DNA of 64,000 nt from Mesostigma viride (GCA_009746045.1 RPFO01000004.1:1-64000); one strand, 5' to 3'; positions 40,246 to 50,453 are shown, counted from the stretch's first letter. Made by a program: numbers and translations. Notes: a model not told the origin generated them from the sequence alone.

Positions 40246-43032
40246 ATGGCTTCCGGTACACGGAGCCGCACGGGCGAACACACAGATACGCCAAGTGGCG
40301 AGGCCGCAGGGACCGTCCTGCCACGCTTTAGTGCGGACGAGGCCACGAGGTTGATGCAAACCCTCGTGGCGCAACCTGAACTGGCCAAGCAGTTCAAGCA
40401 TCTGATGCTTGCTGCTGACGATGCACTGAATCGCGGCCCTCTCAAGCAAACGGAGGTGCCCGCGGATCTACCTGCCGACTATACGGCGGACGACGCAGCA
40501 GATTTTCTAGCTGCTCTCAAGCGTCTGCGCGATGGACGCGCAGACAAAGATTCGGAGCTGATTGGCAAGTTCCGTGCAGTATTCTGCAGTACAACAAAGC
40601 ACCCAAACATTGCCAATCTAGTTCGCATTGCGGACGACAACAAACAAACCTGGGAAGTTTTTTACAACGGTCTAGATGCCCACTTGTCGCGGTCTAAGGA
40701 AGAGGCCGACGAGCAAGCCTTCAACGACTTCGAGGGCTATGCAGTTAATAAGGCAAATTTGCCCGGGGCTGCACGTGATTTCCAGGTCTTCGTGCACAAG
40801 CACAAGCTGCTAGATACTCTCAAGCCCATTTTCCTGTGCAATCGATTTCTCAAGAAATGCGACCTGTCGTCGGATGTGCATCTGACCATAGCGACGGAAC
40901 TCAAAAAGAAGAGTGCCGTCAGTTTCGACGAGGGCATGCTGTATTTGATCTCATGCTGCTTCAAGAGTGCGCAGTCCAAGCCGGCTGCCTCGGCTGCTCT
41001 GCCATCCCTGCGCAAGGTGGATGCCGGCGCGTCTTCTTCTTCAGGCGCAGAGGCTCCAATTACGCGGTCGGAGCTTACGGCCATCCTGAAAAAGGTCGTC
41101 GGCCACGGCAACAACGGGGGCCAGCGAGGGCGCAAGCGCGGGCATGGTGGCGACGCCAAGCAGGGTGATAATCCCCCGGCCAAGCGGCAGCAGGGGGCGT
41201 CTACTGACCGCAAGCAACGCTGTGAGCGCTGCTTCGGACGTCGCCATGTCCGGGATGACTGCCGAGTTCGCCCGGACCTGGAGCTCGAGGACAACCTTTG
41301 CCGCAAGTGCCACGACGTTCTGCGTGGTCACAGCGTGGAGGCGTGCAAGGCCAAGCGCATCGTCGTCCACGGCACACGCGAGGAGTGGGCAGAGCGACGG
41401 GCAGCACGAAAGTCAGGTGAGAGCACGCTCGATACCCCTTCTTTTGCTCAATGCGTCACGCTGAACCGGGCCGTCGTAGAGCCTGACGTCGTTCCTAAAA
41501 GCAACGTGACTGCATCCTCTGTCTCATTCCGTGATGTGCTCACGCAATCCGTTGATGCTGCTCTGGCTCTGTCGCGCCAGGATCACGTGCTTCCTGAGCA
41601 CGGGTCTACAATGCGTGACCTAAGCAATGTGGTGTCTTCTAGGTCGGGTGTGTACAACGCCGAGCGACCAAGCACTACTGCAGCACCCCAGCTAGATACT
41701 GGGGCGGTTGGGCCTATGAGGAATGTTGTGACAGTGCAAGAGAATGCTGGGCGGGCAGATGTTCTCGGTACACACCACCCTAGTGTGGATCTTCACATTG
41801 GCAAGGTGCTCACACGGGCGGCCTTTCGTGCAGCCTCTGAAGCTGCCCAGTTAGCCAATGTCACTACCCCAGTAGTCACCCCACCTGTTGAGAATCCTGA
41901 CAATGCCACTGCACCTCAGGCTGTCACCCTGAAACTGTTAGCATACCAGATGCACCGTGCATACGGGCATGAGGCCCAAGCCGAGGTAGAGGGGGCACAC
42001 ATGTTGGGGGCACCTTTATACAACGAGCTGAAGAATGTGCGTGCTCAGTGTCCTGCCTGCATCAAGATCAGGAAGAAGTCGCGTAGGCGGCATGCCAAGA
42101 CTCCACCCTTGGAGCGAGGGTACCTTGTGGGGGATGTCATGCACATGGAAGGGGGGGACACCTATTTCATAGTCAAGGATAGGTTCAGCAAGGCCACCTA
42201 CATTGAGCCGCTGCCTCACATGTTTGAGGCTGACCTGCACAGGGCTATCAAGATCAGCCTGGCTTTCTTTCATCCCGTAGTGGAGCTCATGCTAGACCAG
42301 CAGTTCCGCTGTGTGCAAGGTTTGCCGGGGATGGAGGCCGTGGTCATCGTGGGGCGTGAGGATCACGGCAATATGGGCATGATAGATCGCACTGTAAGCT
42401 ATGTCAAGACTGTGGCAGCCAAGCGACAGGATAACCCACATGGCAAATCCTACGCGGTCAAGACGGCGTGGTGCAAGGAGCTCATGCATGTGTGCAACCA
42501 TAGGCACGTGCTTGATGTCAAGGGCTTTGGGCTAGTCACGCCTCGGGGGCTGTCAGCGGGCACCTACTCACCCGAGGTAGTAGAGGCATACCAACAGCAT
42601 CTACAGGATACCGCCGCCAAGCTGCGGCTCAAGGATGCCACGCTGCCTGATTTGTCTAGCGCTTTTGAGGTCGGGCAGTTGGTCATGTTCCACAAGGAGA
42701 GCTCGCCCAGCGGCAAACGGGGCACCATGCAGGGGCCTGGGGCCATCACAAAGTTAGACTGGCCGCTGCGGGTCATAGACATAGAGTGGAATGATCGGGT
42801 GTATAGGGTACCATGGGCATCGGTGGCAGGCTATAAGCAAGGGGATAGCATGGAGAGTGAGCTGGCAGCCAACAGGGCACTGGGGTGGGTAGTGAAGGAT
42901 AATGCGCCTGTCGTAGCATCTGAGGTGGTACCCCACGGGTCGCTCCCAGGGGCAGACACAGCTACACCCCCCCCTCCCCTGGGCCCCAATATGACCCCGT
43001 GGATGGGTGGGATGAGGATGGGGTGGGTTTGA
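40246..43032 (+). CDS. Element G ORF1: Gag fused to integrase
   Basis: It is 928 codons. The start ATG at 40246 is 19 bases after the LTR. Residues 1-300: Gag, helical (TRLMQTLVAQPELAKQF, AADFLAALKRLRDG). Residues about 325-372: two Cys/His knuckles (CERCFGRRHVRDDC; CRKCHDVLRGHSVEAC). Residues 400-560: low complexity. Integrase: HRAYGH at about 570-575 with CPAC at about 601, D (VGDVMHMEG, about 630), D (LMLDQQF, about 683). At the third catalytic site it reads GMIDRTVSYVK, with D where the other four elements have E. The C-terminal module is SPSGKRGTMQGPGAITKLDW and VYRVPWASVAGYK. A C8 run at 42967-42974 near the end permits a -1 slip into ORF2. Confidence 0.92.
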   Translation: MASGTRSRTGEHTDTPSGEAAGTVLPRFSADEATRLMQTLVAQPELAKQFKHLMLAADDALNRGPLKQTEVPADLPADYTADDAADFLAALKRLRDGRADKDSELIGKFRAVFCSTTKHPNIANLVRIADDNKQTWEVFYNGLDAHLSRSKEEADEQAFNDFEGYAVNKANLPGAARDFQVFVHKHKLLDTLKPIFLCNRFLKKCDLSSDVHLTIATELKKKSAVSFDEGMLYLISCCFKSAQSKPAASAALPSLRKVDAGASSSSGAEAPITRSELTAILKKVVGHGNNGGQRGRKRGHGGDAKQGDNPPAKRQQGASTDRKQRCERCFGRRHVRDDCRVRPDLELEDNLCRKCHDVLRGHSVEACKAKRIVVHGTREEWAERRAARKSGESTLDTPSFAQCVTLNRAVVEPDVVPKSNVTASSVSFRDVLTQSVDAALALSRQDHVLPEHGSTMRDLSNVVSSRSGVYNAERPSTTAAPQLDTGAVGPMRNVVTVQENAGRADVLGTHHPSVDLHIGKVLTRAAFRAASEAAQLANVTTPVVTPPVENPDNATAPQAVTLKLLAYQMHRAYGHEAQAEVEGAHMLGAPLYNELKNVRAQCPACIKIRKKSRRRHAKTPPLERGYLVGDVMHMEGGDTYFIVKDRFSKATYIEPLPHMFEADLHRAIKISLAFFHPVVELMLDQQFRCVQGLPGMEAVVIVGREDHGNMGMIDRTVSYVKTVAAKRQDNPHGKSYAVKTAWCKELMHVCNHRHVLDVKGFGLVTPRGLSAGTYSPEVVEAYQQHLQDTAAKLRLKDATLPDLSSAFEVGQLVMFHKESSPSGKRGTMQGPGAITKLDWPLRVIDIEWNDRVYRVPWASVAGYKQGDSMESELAANRALGWVVKDNAPVVASEVVPHGSLPGADTATPPPPLGPNMTPWMGGMRMGWV

Positions 43033-45317
43033 CGGGACCTAGTGCACGTAGTGACTCACCTCCTGTGCTAGCCACGGATAATGTGGGAGGCCCGCCTAGC
43101 GTGGCCTCGCCGGAGGGTCAGGGTCCTGCCCATGCGCCTCGCCCACCTAGGGACCTGGCTTCAACGGTCACGGCCTTGTGGCGTGCTCAGGCGCTTAAAG
43201 CGAAAGCTGCATCAGGGGTGGCTCAGGTCAAAACTCTCTCACAGGGGGTCAGGCCGGTTAAGTCAGCCTTGTTTCCTACGTGTAGACCGTGGCAGCTGGT
43301 GGCTGTGGACACGCAAGCATCCGTGTCTATTATCTCTCGTCGGGCAGCCACCCTGTATCCAGTGCTAGAGTCGCCGTACAAATCGGTGACCGACTTTGCA
43401 GGCACTTCGGCATATCAAGTTACCGGGATGGTGGTGCTGCCGGTGTTGGGCATTGACACGCCGTTTCACGTCGTGGATGGCTACGAGGATGTGGCCTTGC
43501 TGGGCGAACCTTTCGTATCATACCCGGGGTTCTCAGTGTCCGCTGACTTGCTGTCAGTCGCGGGGGTGGGCAGCATCCCGCTTCGCGAGTACCACGCTCC
43601 ATTGGGGGTGGTGGTCGGGCAGCCCGGCGTCGTGCGGCGCTTACCGATGGCGGCGTTTTCCACACCGCCGCTCGTCCAGTCCATCATTCAGCCTCAGGAT
43701 TGGCACCCGCGCAGCTTCGGCCTCCACTCACACTCACTGGCGGCGGATAGCCCTGTGACGTGGGAGCAACTTGTCCTGGACTGTCAAGATCCTCTCAAGT
43801 TTGCTTTGTGGCGCGACGCGTTCATTCGAGCCAAGGAGCAGTGGCGAGAGCGCGAGGTCTACCGAGGATTGGAGAGTGTGCCAGCCGGGGCCACGCGGTT
43901 GCGGTTGAAGTTCGTGCTCACCTACAAGCCGGACGAGACCAACTCTTCGGTGGTGTTCCGGGTAAGGCCCGTGGTCACGGAGACGAAGGGGTCCTCCCCG
44001 CTGGACGCCAAGGATCTTTATACCCCTGGGCTCAACCATGTTTCGCATCGGCTACTGACGGTCATCTACTTGGGCAAGCGGAACGCGGGCAAGGACTACG
44101 GGATGTGGTGCGGTGACTTTCAGCGGGCATTCCTCCACAGCGACGCTGGGGTCGCGCAGCAAACATGGCAAGGCACCCGCTACGTGGTGAAGGTCCCGGT
44201 GGTCTGGCAGGATGGCACCATTGGCAGCGAGTATATCGAGCTGTTGACAGGGGTGGAGGGGCTGCAGAGCTCTCCCATCATCTTCCGCATTTCCGCGGAG
44301 GAGGTCTTGCAGAGCTTAGGGGCCACGTACCATCGCGCGGATCCTAACTTCTTTGTGGTCCCCACCGGCGTCCCTGGCGAGCCAGCCCTCTTCGTGTGGC
44401 ATGGCGATGACTTCAAGCTGGTGGCACCTCGCACCTTTGCTACCCAGTTTCTTGCTGCAGTGGCGGCTAAGTTTCCCCTGGGCAGGGCGGTGGATCATGA
44501 GGAGGGTAAACCCGTGGTGTTTTGCGGCGTGCAGTCTACGTTGCAGCGGGATTCGCGTTCTGGCGAATGGGTCATGCACATGCAGGATAGCCGCAACTAT
44601 GTGGTTGACCTGCTGGCCGACCTCCCGTCCCCGCTGTTGGCAACCCATGGGCCCTCGGTTAAGGGCAAGCTCGGGTGGTTGGCGGACACGGTGGCACCTG
44701 ATTTGGCGGTGCTCGCTCGCCTGCCCGATGATGTGCTGGAAGGACTAGGGTCCATTCATGTTCGGCGGCAGCTGGCCATGACGCCCGGCATTGTGCTTCG
44801 TGGGCTCGATTGCTCACAGCCGGTGCACCTCGAGATAGTGACGGATGCTAATCTAGAGACGCGCACAGTCAGCCAAGTGCGGGCCCGCATGGGGGCACTG
44901 TTCTTTATTAGCAATGAGGGACAGCCTGGCATGTTGTTAGATTGGTACTCGCGCTTGCACAGCCGCATTGCCACTAGCCCCAACACGGCTGAATGCCGGG
45001 GCATTGTTTCAGCTATCTCACATGGCATGTGGCTGCGGTACTTGCTGGGTTGGGTATTTGGCTCGTGTGGGTTCACTCTTCACTGGACTAGCACGGTGCA
45101 CACTGACTCACAAAGTTGTTTGGCCTTCCTTGACAATCCCTATGCGCGGTCACAGGACGTTGATTACCTCGTACTCGCTGAGGCGGCCTCCTGCGTCACG
45201 CGTCTCCAGCACATCGCGGATGAACTCAATCCCGCGGATGCACTCACCAAGGAGGCGCGGGAGGCTGCCCCGCAGTACGCAGTGTTGCGCAAGCGCATGA
45301 CGATGCAACACCCGTGA
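42999..45317 (+). CDS. Element G ORF2: retropepsin-like domain, HGDD reverse transcriptase, RNase H
   Basis: It has 772 codons counted from a GTG; there is no convincing ATG. The frame lies -1 to ORF1 and is open back to the C8 run at 42967-42974, so it is probably made by frameshifting. Retropepsin-like: AVDTQASVSII at about 43306 and VALLGEPFVSYPG. RT: GDFQRAFLHSD (about 44110), GLQSSPIIFR, ADPNFF and FVWHGDDFKLV (about 44393). RNase H: IVTDANLETRTVSQ, AECRGIVSA, HTDSQSC and LNPADALTKE. The stop is at 45315-45317. Confidence 0.93.
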   Translation: MDGWDEDGVGLTGPSARSDSPPVLATDNVGGPPSVASPEGQGPAHAPRPPRDLASTVTALWRAQALKAKAASGVAQVKTLSQGVRPVKSALFPTCRPWQLVAVDTQASVSIISRRAATLYPVLESPYKSVTDFAGTSAYQVTGMVVLPVLGIDTPFHVVDGYEDVALLGEPFVSYPGFSVSADLLSVAGVGSIPLREYHAPLGVVVGQPGVVRRLPMAAFSTPPLVQSIIQPQDWHPRSFGLHSHSLAADSPVTWEQLVLDCQDPLKFALWRDAFIRAKEQWREREVYRGLESVPAGATRLRLKFVLTYKPDETNSSVVFRVRPVVTETKGSSPLDAKDLYTPGLNHVSHRLLTVIYLGKRNAGKDYGMWCGDFQRAFLHSDAGVAQQTWQGTRYVVKVPVVWQDGTIGSEYIELLTGVEGLQSSPIIFRISAEEVLQSLGATYHRADPNFFVVPTGVPGEPALFVWHGDDFKLVAPRTFATQFLAAVAAKFPLGRAVDHEEGKPVVFCGVQSTLQRDSRSGEWVMHMQDSRNYVVDLLADLPSPLLATHGPSVKGKLGWLADTVAPDLAVLARLPDDVLEGLGSIHVRRQLAMTPGIVLRGLDCSQPVHLEIVTDANLETRTVSQVRARMGALFFISNEGQPGMLLDWYSRLHSRIATSPNTAECRGIVSAISHGMWLRYLLGWVFGSCGFTLHWTSTVHTDSQSCLAFLDNPYARSQDVDYLVLAEAASCVTRLQHIADELNPADALTKEAREAAPQYAVLRKRMTMQHP

Positions 45318-45695
45318 GCCACACAGGGTTACGGCTCGGGCGCTTTATGAATACAGCCATAACTCACCCTGTGTTGCTAGCATTCACGAATATCATGGTG
45401 GTAGTTTTTTTGCTTGTCCTGACCATACCCTAGCCACGTTGGACGGTGCCTTGGGCCCGTCGGCGGGTCACTGGTCCTAATAAATGGGTCACCTTTTGTC
45501 TGGTGGCATAGTTGTTTTTTTTCTCGCTACTTATTACATCACTATTCATGTGTGATCACAAGGGCGCGGGTCGATACCGTGGTGATTTTGACGGCCTTGA
45601 GGCCCCCTTGAGTTCCCTACCTTAGAGGGTTTTGTATGGTCTGCATTTGATGTAATTATTTTGATAATTAATCAAAGAACAAAAGAGTGTGTCGG
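45318..45695 (+). other. Element G 3' region
   Basis: It holds CGGGCGC at 45337-45343, the anti-PBS at 45344-45355, AATAAA at about 45479, a weak T-arm-like hairpin at 45565-45581 (5-bp stem with one G.U, loop GTCGATA), and a purine-rich tract AAAGAACAAAAGAG just before the LTR. No gene. Confidence 0.65.
45344..45355 (+). other. Element G anti-PBS
   Basis: TTTATGAATACA is the exact complement of the first 12 bases of the internal region. Allowing three mismatches, the match extends through CGGG to 16 of 19 bases. It lies 27 bases after the stop of ORF2. Confidence 0.7.
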
Positions 45696-46040
45696 AGTTG
45701 AGTAACTCTAGAGCCCTAGGATCTGGCTCTAAGTTCCCCATGTCCGTCCGCACGCCTTCCGCTAGCGTCCGCTAAGCCGCCGGCTATAATCCGGCGGTCC
45801 GATGCGGGCGACCGGTCTAAGGGCGGCGCCTAGGGCCGGCGCCACCTAGGCCCCAGTCCGGGGCCTTATCCGGGTCGGTACGGACAGCTAGTTTGTCCCA
45901 CGGTTACGGCTAACCGGATAGGGTTTGCTGGCTAAGACATAAACCAGTGGTGGGCCAGCTCCGACAGCAGTTCTCTGTGTTCACCTTATCCCAAGCTCAA
46001 CGTGACCGACCGCCATAGCTGAGCCGGTCGGGCTTTAACT
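45696..46040 (+). repeat. Element G 3' LTR (345 bp)
   Basis: Partner of 39882-40226, followed by GTCTT. Confidence 0.95.
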
Positions 46041-46045
46041 GTCTT

Positions 46046-46096
46046 TCCAAACTGCATCCACTTGTCTTAGCATATTGCTTGCCCAAAATGCTAACT
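46046..46096 (-). repeat. Element F 5' LTR, remainder after element G
   Basis: It reads TCCAAACTGCATCC to ATGCTAACT, matching 32050-32096. It carries an extra GTCTT at 46064-46068 absent from the other F LTR. Confidence 0.9.
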
Positions 46097-46101
46097 AGAG
46101 G

Positions 46102-47542
46102 AACAGGCCCGCTTTGATAAGATCATCGATTCCTCCAAGACGTTTGAGGAGCGAACACCTGCTTATCCCCCGGCCCGCGCTGTGCTCCATCGCATTCATC
46201 TCAAACCAGGTGTGGCACCCACACTCACCAATGTATAGAATGGGCCCAAGCGAGCTCAAGGAGCTCAAGCAAATCCTCATTTCCCTGCTAGACTCTGGTC
46301 TTATAGAACCCAGTAATAGTCCCTTCTCCGCAGGTGTCCTTCTGGTCCCCAAGCCCAACGGCAAGTGGCGACTAGTTACGGACTACCGAAAGCTGAATGA
46401 TATTACCATCAAGTCAAAATACCCCCTTCCTAGGATAGATGACATTTTCAACAAAGTCCAAGGTGCAACGTGCTTTACTGTCCTAGATTGTGCAGATGGC
46501 TTTTGGCAGTTGCGTATCGCTCCCAAAGATTGCGCAAAAACGGCCTTCGCCACCCCATTCGGCCACTATCAATTCAGAGTAGCAGCCATGGGTCTCTGTA
46601 ATTCTCCTGCCAGCTTTCAGATGTTGATGAATGAAGTCATGCGTCCTGTCATGGGCACGTCTTTACTGCCCCAAGTACCTCAGGACCTCAAAGACCCAGA
46701 TCCAACTGCTGCTCCTGTCCCCATTGCACCTCACAAACGGGCAATGCGCTGTACCATATATGGACGACATCCTCATTTATTCTCGAACCTTTGATGATGA
46801 TTCATTGTGAGGATGTACAAGCTGTTCTCGACATTATGGAAGCCAACCATTTGTGGGCCCGCCGAGCCAAGGTTCGTGCTGGCCAAAGTGTACCATTTCT
46901 CGGCCACATCCTGTCCGATAAGGGTGTCGCTACAGATCCTGAGAAAATCGCATCTGTACAAGAATGGCCTGTCCCAACGGACGTCAAGAGCATTCGTAGC
47001 TTCCTAGGAATGGCATCCTACTATAGGCGATTTATCCCCCGCTTTGCAACCATTGCCGCTCCCATTAATCACCTCTTGAAGAAGGACGTGCCCTTTGATT
47101 GGACGCCGGAGTGCCAGCAAGCCTTTGACCTTCTCAAGTCCCGTCTGACCACAGCCCCGGTGCTGATCTTGCCTGACCCCAGCAAACATTTTGTGGTGGC
47201 GTGCGATGCCAGCAAGGTGGCCATCGGCGGTGTGCTACTCCAGGACCATGGAAACGGCCTACAACCGATAGAGTACATCACACGCACTATGATTCCTGCA
47301 GAGCGCAACTACCCCATACATCAACAAGAGCTCTTGGCTCTCGTTTACTGCTGCCATACGTGGAAACACCATCTGCTGGGCGCGCAATTTGATGTGGCCT
47401 TGAGTGAAACCAATGAGGCAGACCCGTATCGCCTGATAATTCATACGGACCACTGCCCTTTAACACACGTGCTGACACAACCCAATCTGGTGCCCCACAT
47501 GGCCCGTTGGCTGGAATTTCTAGCCCAGTTTGCCCCTTTTAA
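46102..47542 (+). pseudogene. pol: Element E reverse transcriptase and RNase H
   Basis: RT motifs: YRMGPSELKELKQI, KLNDITIKSKYPLPR, LDCADGFWQL and YMDDILIYSRTFDD, then FLGHILSDKGVATDPEK. RNase H: ACDASKVAIGGVLL, HQQELLALV and HTDHCPL. There is a frameshift near 46220 (before MYRMG) and another with a stop at about 46750-46810 around the active site. It is cut at 47542 (TTAA) by P2. Joining across P2 gives FAPFKIQYVKGAEN, identical in pattern to element C. Confidence 0.88.
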
Positions 47543-48885
47543 CCCATAGTCCGCTGACCCATTTTGGGCACTTTCATACCCCTGAAAATGAAAAAAATCA
47601 TAACTCACAGGCCACAACTCCAAATACCCCCAACCAAGATGCTAGGAGTATCTACACTTCAAGGGCTTTCAGAATATGCAATAATACCATGGCTTTATCA
47701 AAGCATTTGGATGATAGCTCTAGTCAAAGTTGGCCAAAAGACGATCTTTTTTCCCCAAGGAAAAGTTAACCCCCCACTTTTTTCCCAGGGAGGGTAGGGA
47801 ACCTCAATACCAACATAGGACAACTTAGTTGGATAGTCCAATGGGGGTTTCCTTGGGTCAGACCACCCGGATAACCCATTACCTCTATATAACGTGCTCA
47901 TATATGTGTGTGGGTTACGCGCGTGTAAACAGCTATCTATGACATGCAACACAATAATGCATTATAAAAAGCTATAAAATGCTGCCAAAAGTGCTGGAAT
48001 ACAAACACGTTGCCTACCTGCACTAACGGAATGATACACTCCAAAGATATGCCATAAACTGGGCACTTTCAGGGCTGAAACCACTCTCTACAACAGGCAT
48101 GAAAGCTTGCTGAAATATGCAAAGATAAAATCGTCATGTATATTGCATGGGAGACGAATTCCGCTGCAAACAACACGCAAATACGTTGTCGTACCCAGCT
48201 CGTTCATGTCCTTCCCGGGGTCCGCTGGCCGGGACCACCATAACTCACAGATACCGTGGCTCTACGGGCATAGGCCGCCATAGCCGCGTCAAGCATGCAT
48301 CCTTTATGATTACCAGGTTGATGTTTCGTTCAAAGATGACCTATAAATGCGTCCGCATTCGCAGCAAATGCTGCAGGGGACATCCCGTAGCAAACCTGGA
48401 TGCTCGGGCTGGCGCAGACTGCCCGGCCATAAGGAGAAAATCGACATATGATAGGCGATGACTTGTCTGGCACTGACGACCAAGAAGGCAGTATTTTCCT
48501 ACCTGTATTTTCCCAATCCTAAAAATCTGGCCATGCCTGACCTACGAAAATCACGCATCATCATTCTGAGCAACATTCTAAACCGTTTCTAGCCGCGAGA
48601 CGCAAATTTCCCTGATAACGGCACGTTGGCAGCCATATCTCGTTGCGCGCGCGCGCGAGTGAAAATTTCCCGCCAAAGTCACGTGATACTTTCTCAATGC
48701 ACGTTGTAATTACCAAGCTATGGCGAATAACCCCCCCAAACCTATGCATCACCTTCGTCCCTAAGTGTTCCCAGACCCACCGGACAACTTCCCTCCGTCA
48801 CGGGTGGCGCGGCGCTCCGGGAATTACGTGGTTTATTACGTTAAGTCAAAGTGTATGCGATCACATACACTTTTCGGACTATGGG
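47543..48885. mobile_element. P2: non-autonomous piggyBac-like DNA transposon (1343 bp)
   Basis: It is flanked by TTAA (47539-47542 and 48886-48889), with perfect 11-bp terminal inverted repeats CCCATAGTCCG and CGGACTATGGG. A palindrome GTGTATGCGATCACATACAC (one mismatched pair) lies about 13 bases inside the right end. Ends starting CCC with a TTAA duplication are the piggyBac signature. There is no transposase; the interior is AT-rich with only short, unrecognised open frames. Removal restores E exactly. Confidence 0.88.
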
Positions 48886-48889
48886 TTAA

Positions 48890-50453
48890 AATCCAATATG
48901 TAAAGGGGGCTGAAAACATTGTCCCAGACGCGCTGTCCCGGCGCTCTGACTATTTCTTTTACTCTGACATGGACGTGCTGAATACCACGGTGGTCCCCTC
49001 TCCTATCCCAATTGTACCATCCTATGGTGCTACCCCGGACACCGAGGAATATCATGACTTATTTCATGTCCCCATGGCCCTGCCCGACTTGCAGTCCTAC
49101 TGTCCTCTTGCGCCTGAGGGCAGGTCTATACCTCCGGTAGGGGGGGAGGGATCTGACCCAGAGATTCAAAAACTTTTGCGCGTCCCTCTGTGTCATGTGG
49201 CCAAACAGGTTTATAAACCTTTAGAACCTGTGGGGGAGCCCCTATTGTTCGGTAAGGCTGCGGCTGACGTTTTCAAGCCAAATTAAGCCGACACCGACGT
49301 CGCCATGCCTGACTCTGACCTCGAGCGGCTGATTAGTCGTTTCACGGTAACCGAGCCAGAGGCACAAGCCGCTGTAGCTGCTCACCCCCAACGGATGGGA
49401 GACTATCCTTGTCGGTTCGAGGTAGGTTTTCTGTACGTCCAGCTCCCGTCTGAAGCGTGGAAATTGTACGTTCCAGCCTTATGTCGCCCATCCCTTCTTT
49501 ACGAGCTCCATGACGCTGCTCTGGGCGGTCACAAGGGCTCCCAGCGCCTAGTGGAGATCCTCCGCCGGTCGTACTACTACTGGCCACATATGCGTCGCGA
49601 CGCCGAGGAATACGTTCGTACGTGCCAGTCTTGTCAGATTATGAAGCCCCGTAATACCGGGTCCCAAGCGGAGCCCCAAGAGATCCCTGACCCATTGCGC
49701 CCGTGGGACAGCATTATGATGGACTTCGTAGGCCCATTTAAGAAGTCCCCTAAGGGCAATGCTCAGATCCTTGTTTTTGTGGATCGCCTTACTAGGCGCT
49801 GCCACTTGGTGCCATGTCCCTTGACCCTCACCTCCTGTGACTGTGCCCTATTATACCTGCAGAACGTTTTCAGATATATCATGGTCTTAGCCGGCAGTTC
49901 ATTGCTGATCGTGATAAGCTGTTCACTGCCTCTTTCTGGCAAGAGTTCTTCGCAGCCTTGGGCACCAAAGTACACCTTGGCACCGCCTACTACAGTTCGT
50001 CCTCCCATCTGGTTGAGCGTCTTAACCGCGTGATTGAGGAGGCCCTCAAGCATTACGTGAGTAGTGATGGTGGTGATTGGGAGGATTACTTACCCCTCAT
50101 AGAGTTCTCCCTCAACAACTCTCCACATTCTGCTCATGGGATGACCCCCTTTCTGCTCGATACTGGACAGCACCCGTTGACTCCCACCGATTTGCTGACT
50201 AGTCCCCTTCTTACCCAGGACACACTCAAGCGCAGCACCATTCAAGGAGTGAATGAGCTGTTGAGTAAGATGGTTAAGTCCCATGAGAGCGCAGTGATCG
50301 GCTATCGTGCCGCTCGACAGAAGTACATGGCCCGCATCCGCGCCTCCCTTGACCGTCGCACTCCGCCTATTCAGGTAGGTGATCTTGTTCTGGTAGAAGG
50401 TCCCCAGCTCGGCCGTTTTGCTCACAAGGTCGAAGCTGATCTCGAGGCAAAAC
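48890..50453 (+). pseudogene. pol: Element E spacer and integrase
   Basis: It begins with VPDALSRRSDYFF (end of RNase H) and a spacer. A TAA at about 49285 interrupts the frame. Integrase: ELHDAALGGH and CQSCQIMK, D (MMDFVGPF), then a one-base insertion near 49875, D (ADRDKLF in the shifted frame) and E (HLVERLNRV). It is cut at 50453 by H, just before the region where element C has its GPY/F module and chromodomain. Whether E has a chromodomain cannot be seen. Confidence 0.87.

Larger units (their letters stand above)
39882..46040 (+). mobile_element. Element G: compact, nearly intact copia-like HGDD retrotransposon
   Basis: LTRs of 345 bp (39882-40226 and 45696-46040) start AGTTGAG and end TTTAACT, with TSD GTCTT (39877-39881 and 46041-46045). 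The total is 6159 bp. The LTRs differ at about one base (T/G near 39987 versus 45808). Two long overlapping ORFs are open from end to end: Gag plus integrase, then retropepsin-RT-RNase H. It is the youngest and best preserved of the HGDD group here, and the only one with both ORFs uninterrupted. Confidence 0.94.
31455..46096 (-). mobile_element. Element F: copia-like HGDD-group retrotransposon, its 5' LTR split by element G
   Basis: The left (3') LTR is 31455-32096. The right (5') LTR is 39283-39881 plus 46046-46096. In element orientation the ends read AGTTAGC...TTTCTAACT, with TSD AGAGG. The LTRs differ at roughly a dozen sites including small indels, so F is older than B, C, D or G. Order: ORF0, gag, integrase-retropepsin-RT-RNase H, structured 3' region. 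Several frameshifts make it inactive. Its closest relative here is element I. Confidence 0.92.
27379..50453 (+). mobile_element. Element E: decayed gypsy chromovirus, cut by P1, F, P2 and H
   Basis: E's parts, in order, are 27379-29059, 30968-31454, 46102-47542 and 48890-50453. They encode gag, protease, RT, RNase H and integrase closely similar to element C. The 5' LTR is missing. The 3' end lies beyond H, outside the window. Frameshifts and a stop are spread over gag, RT and integrase, so it is a fossil copy. Confidence 0.9.
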
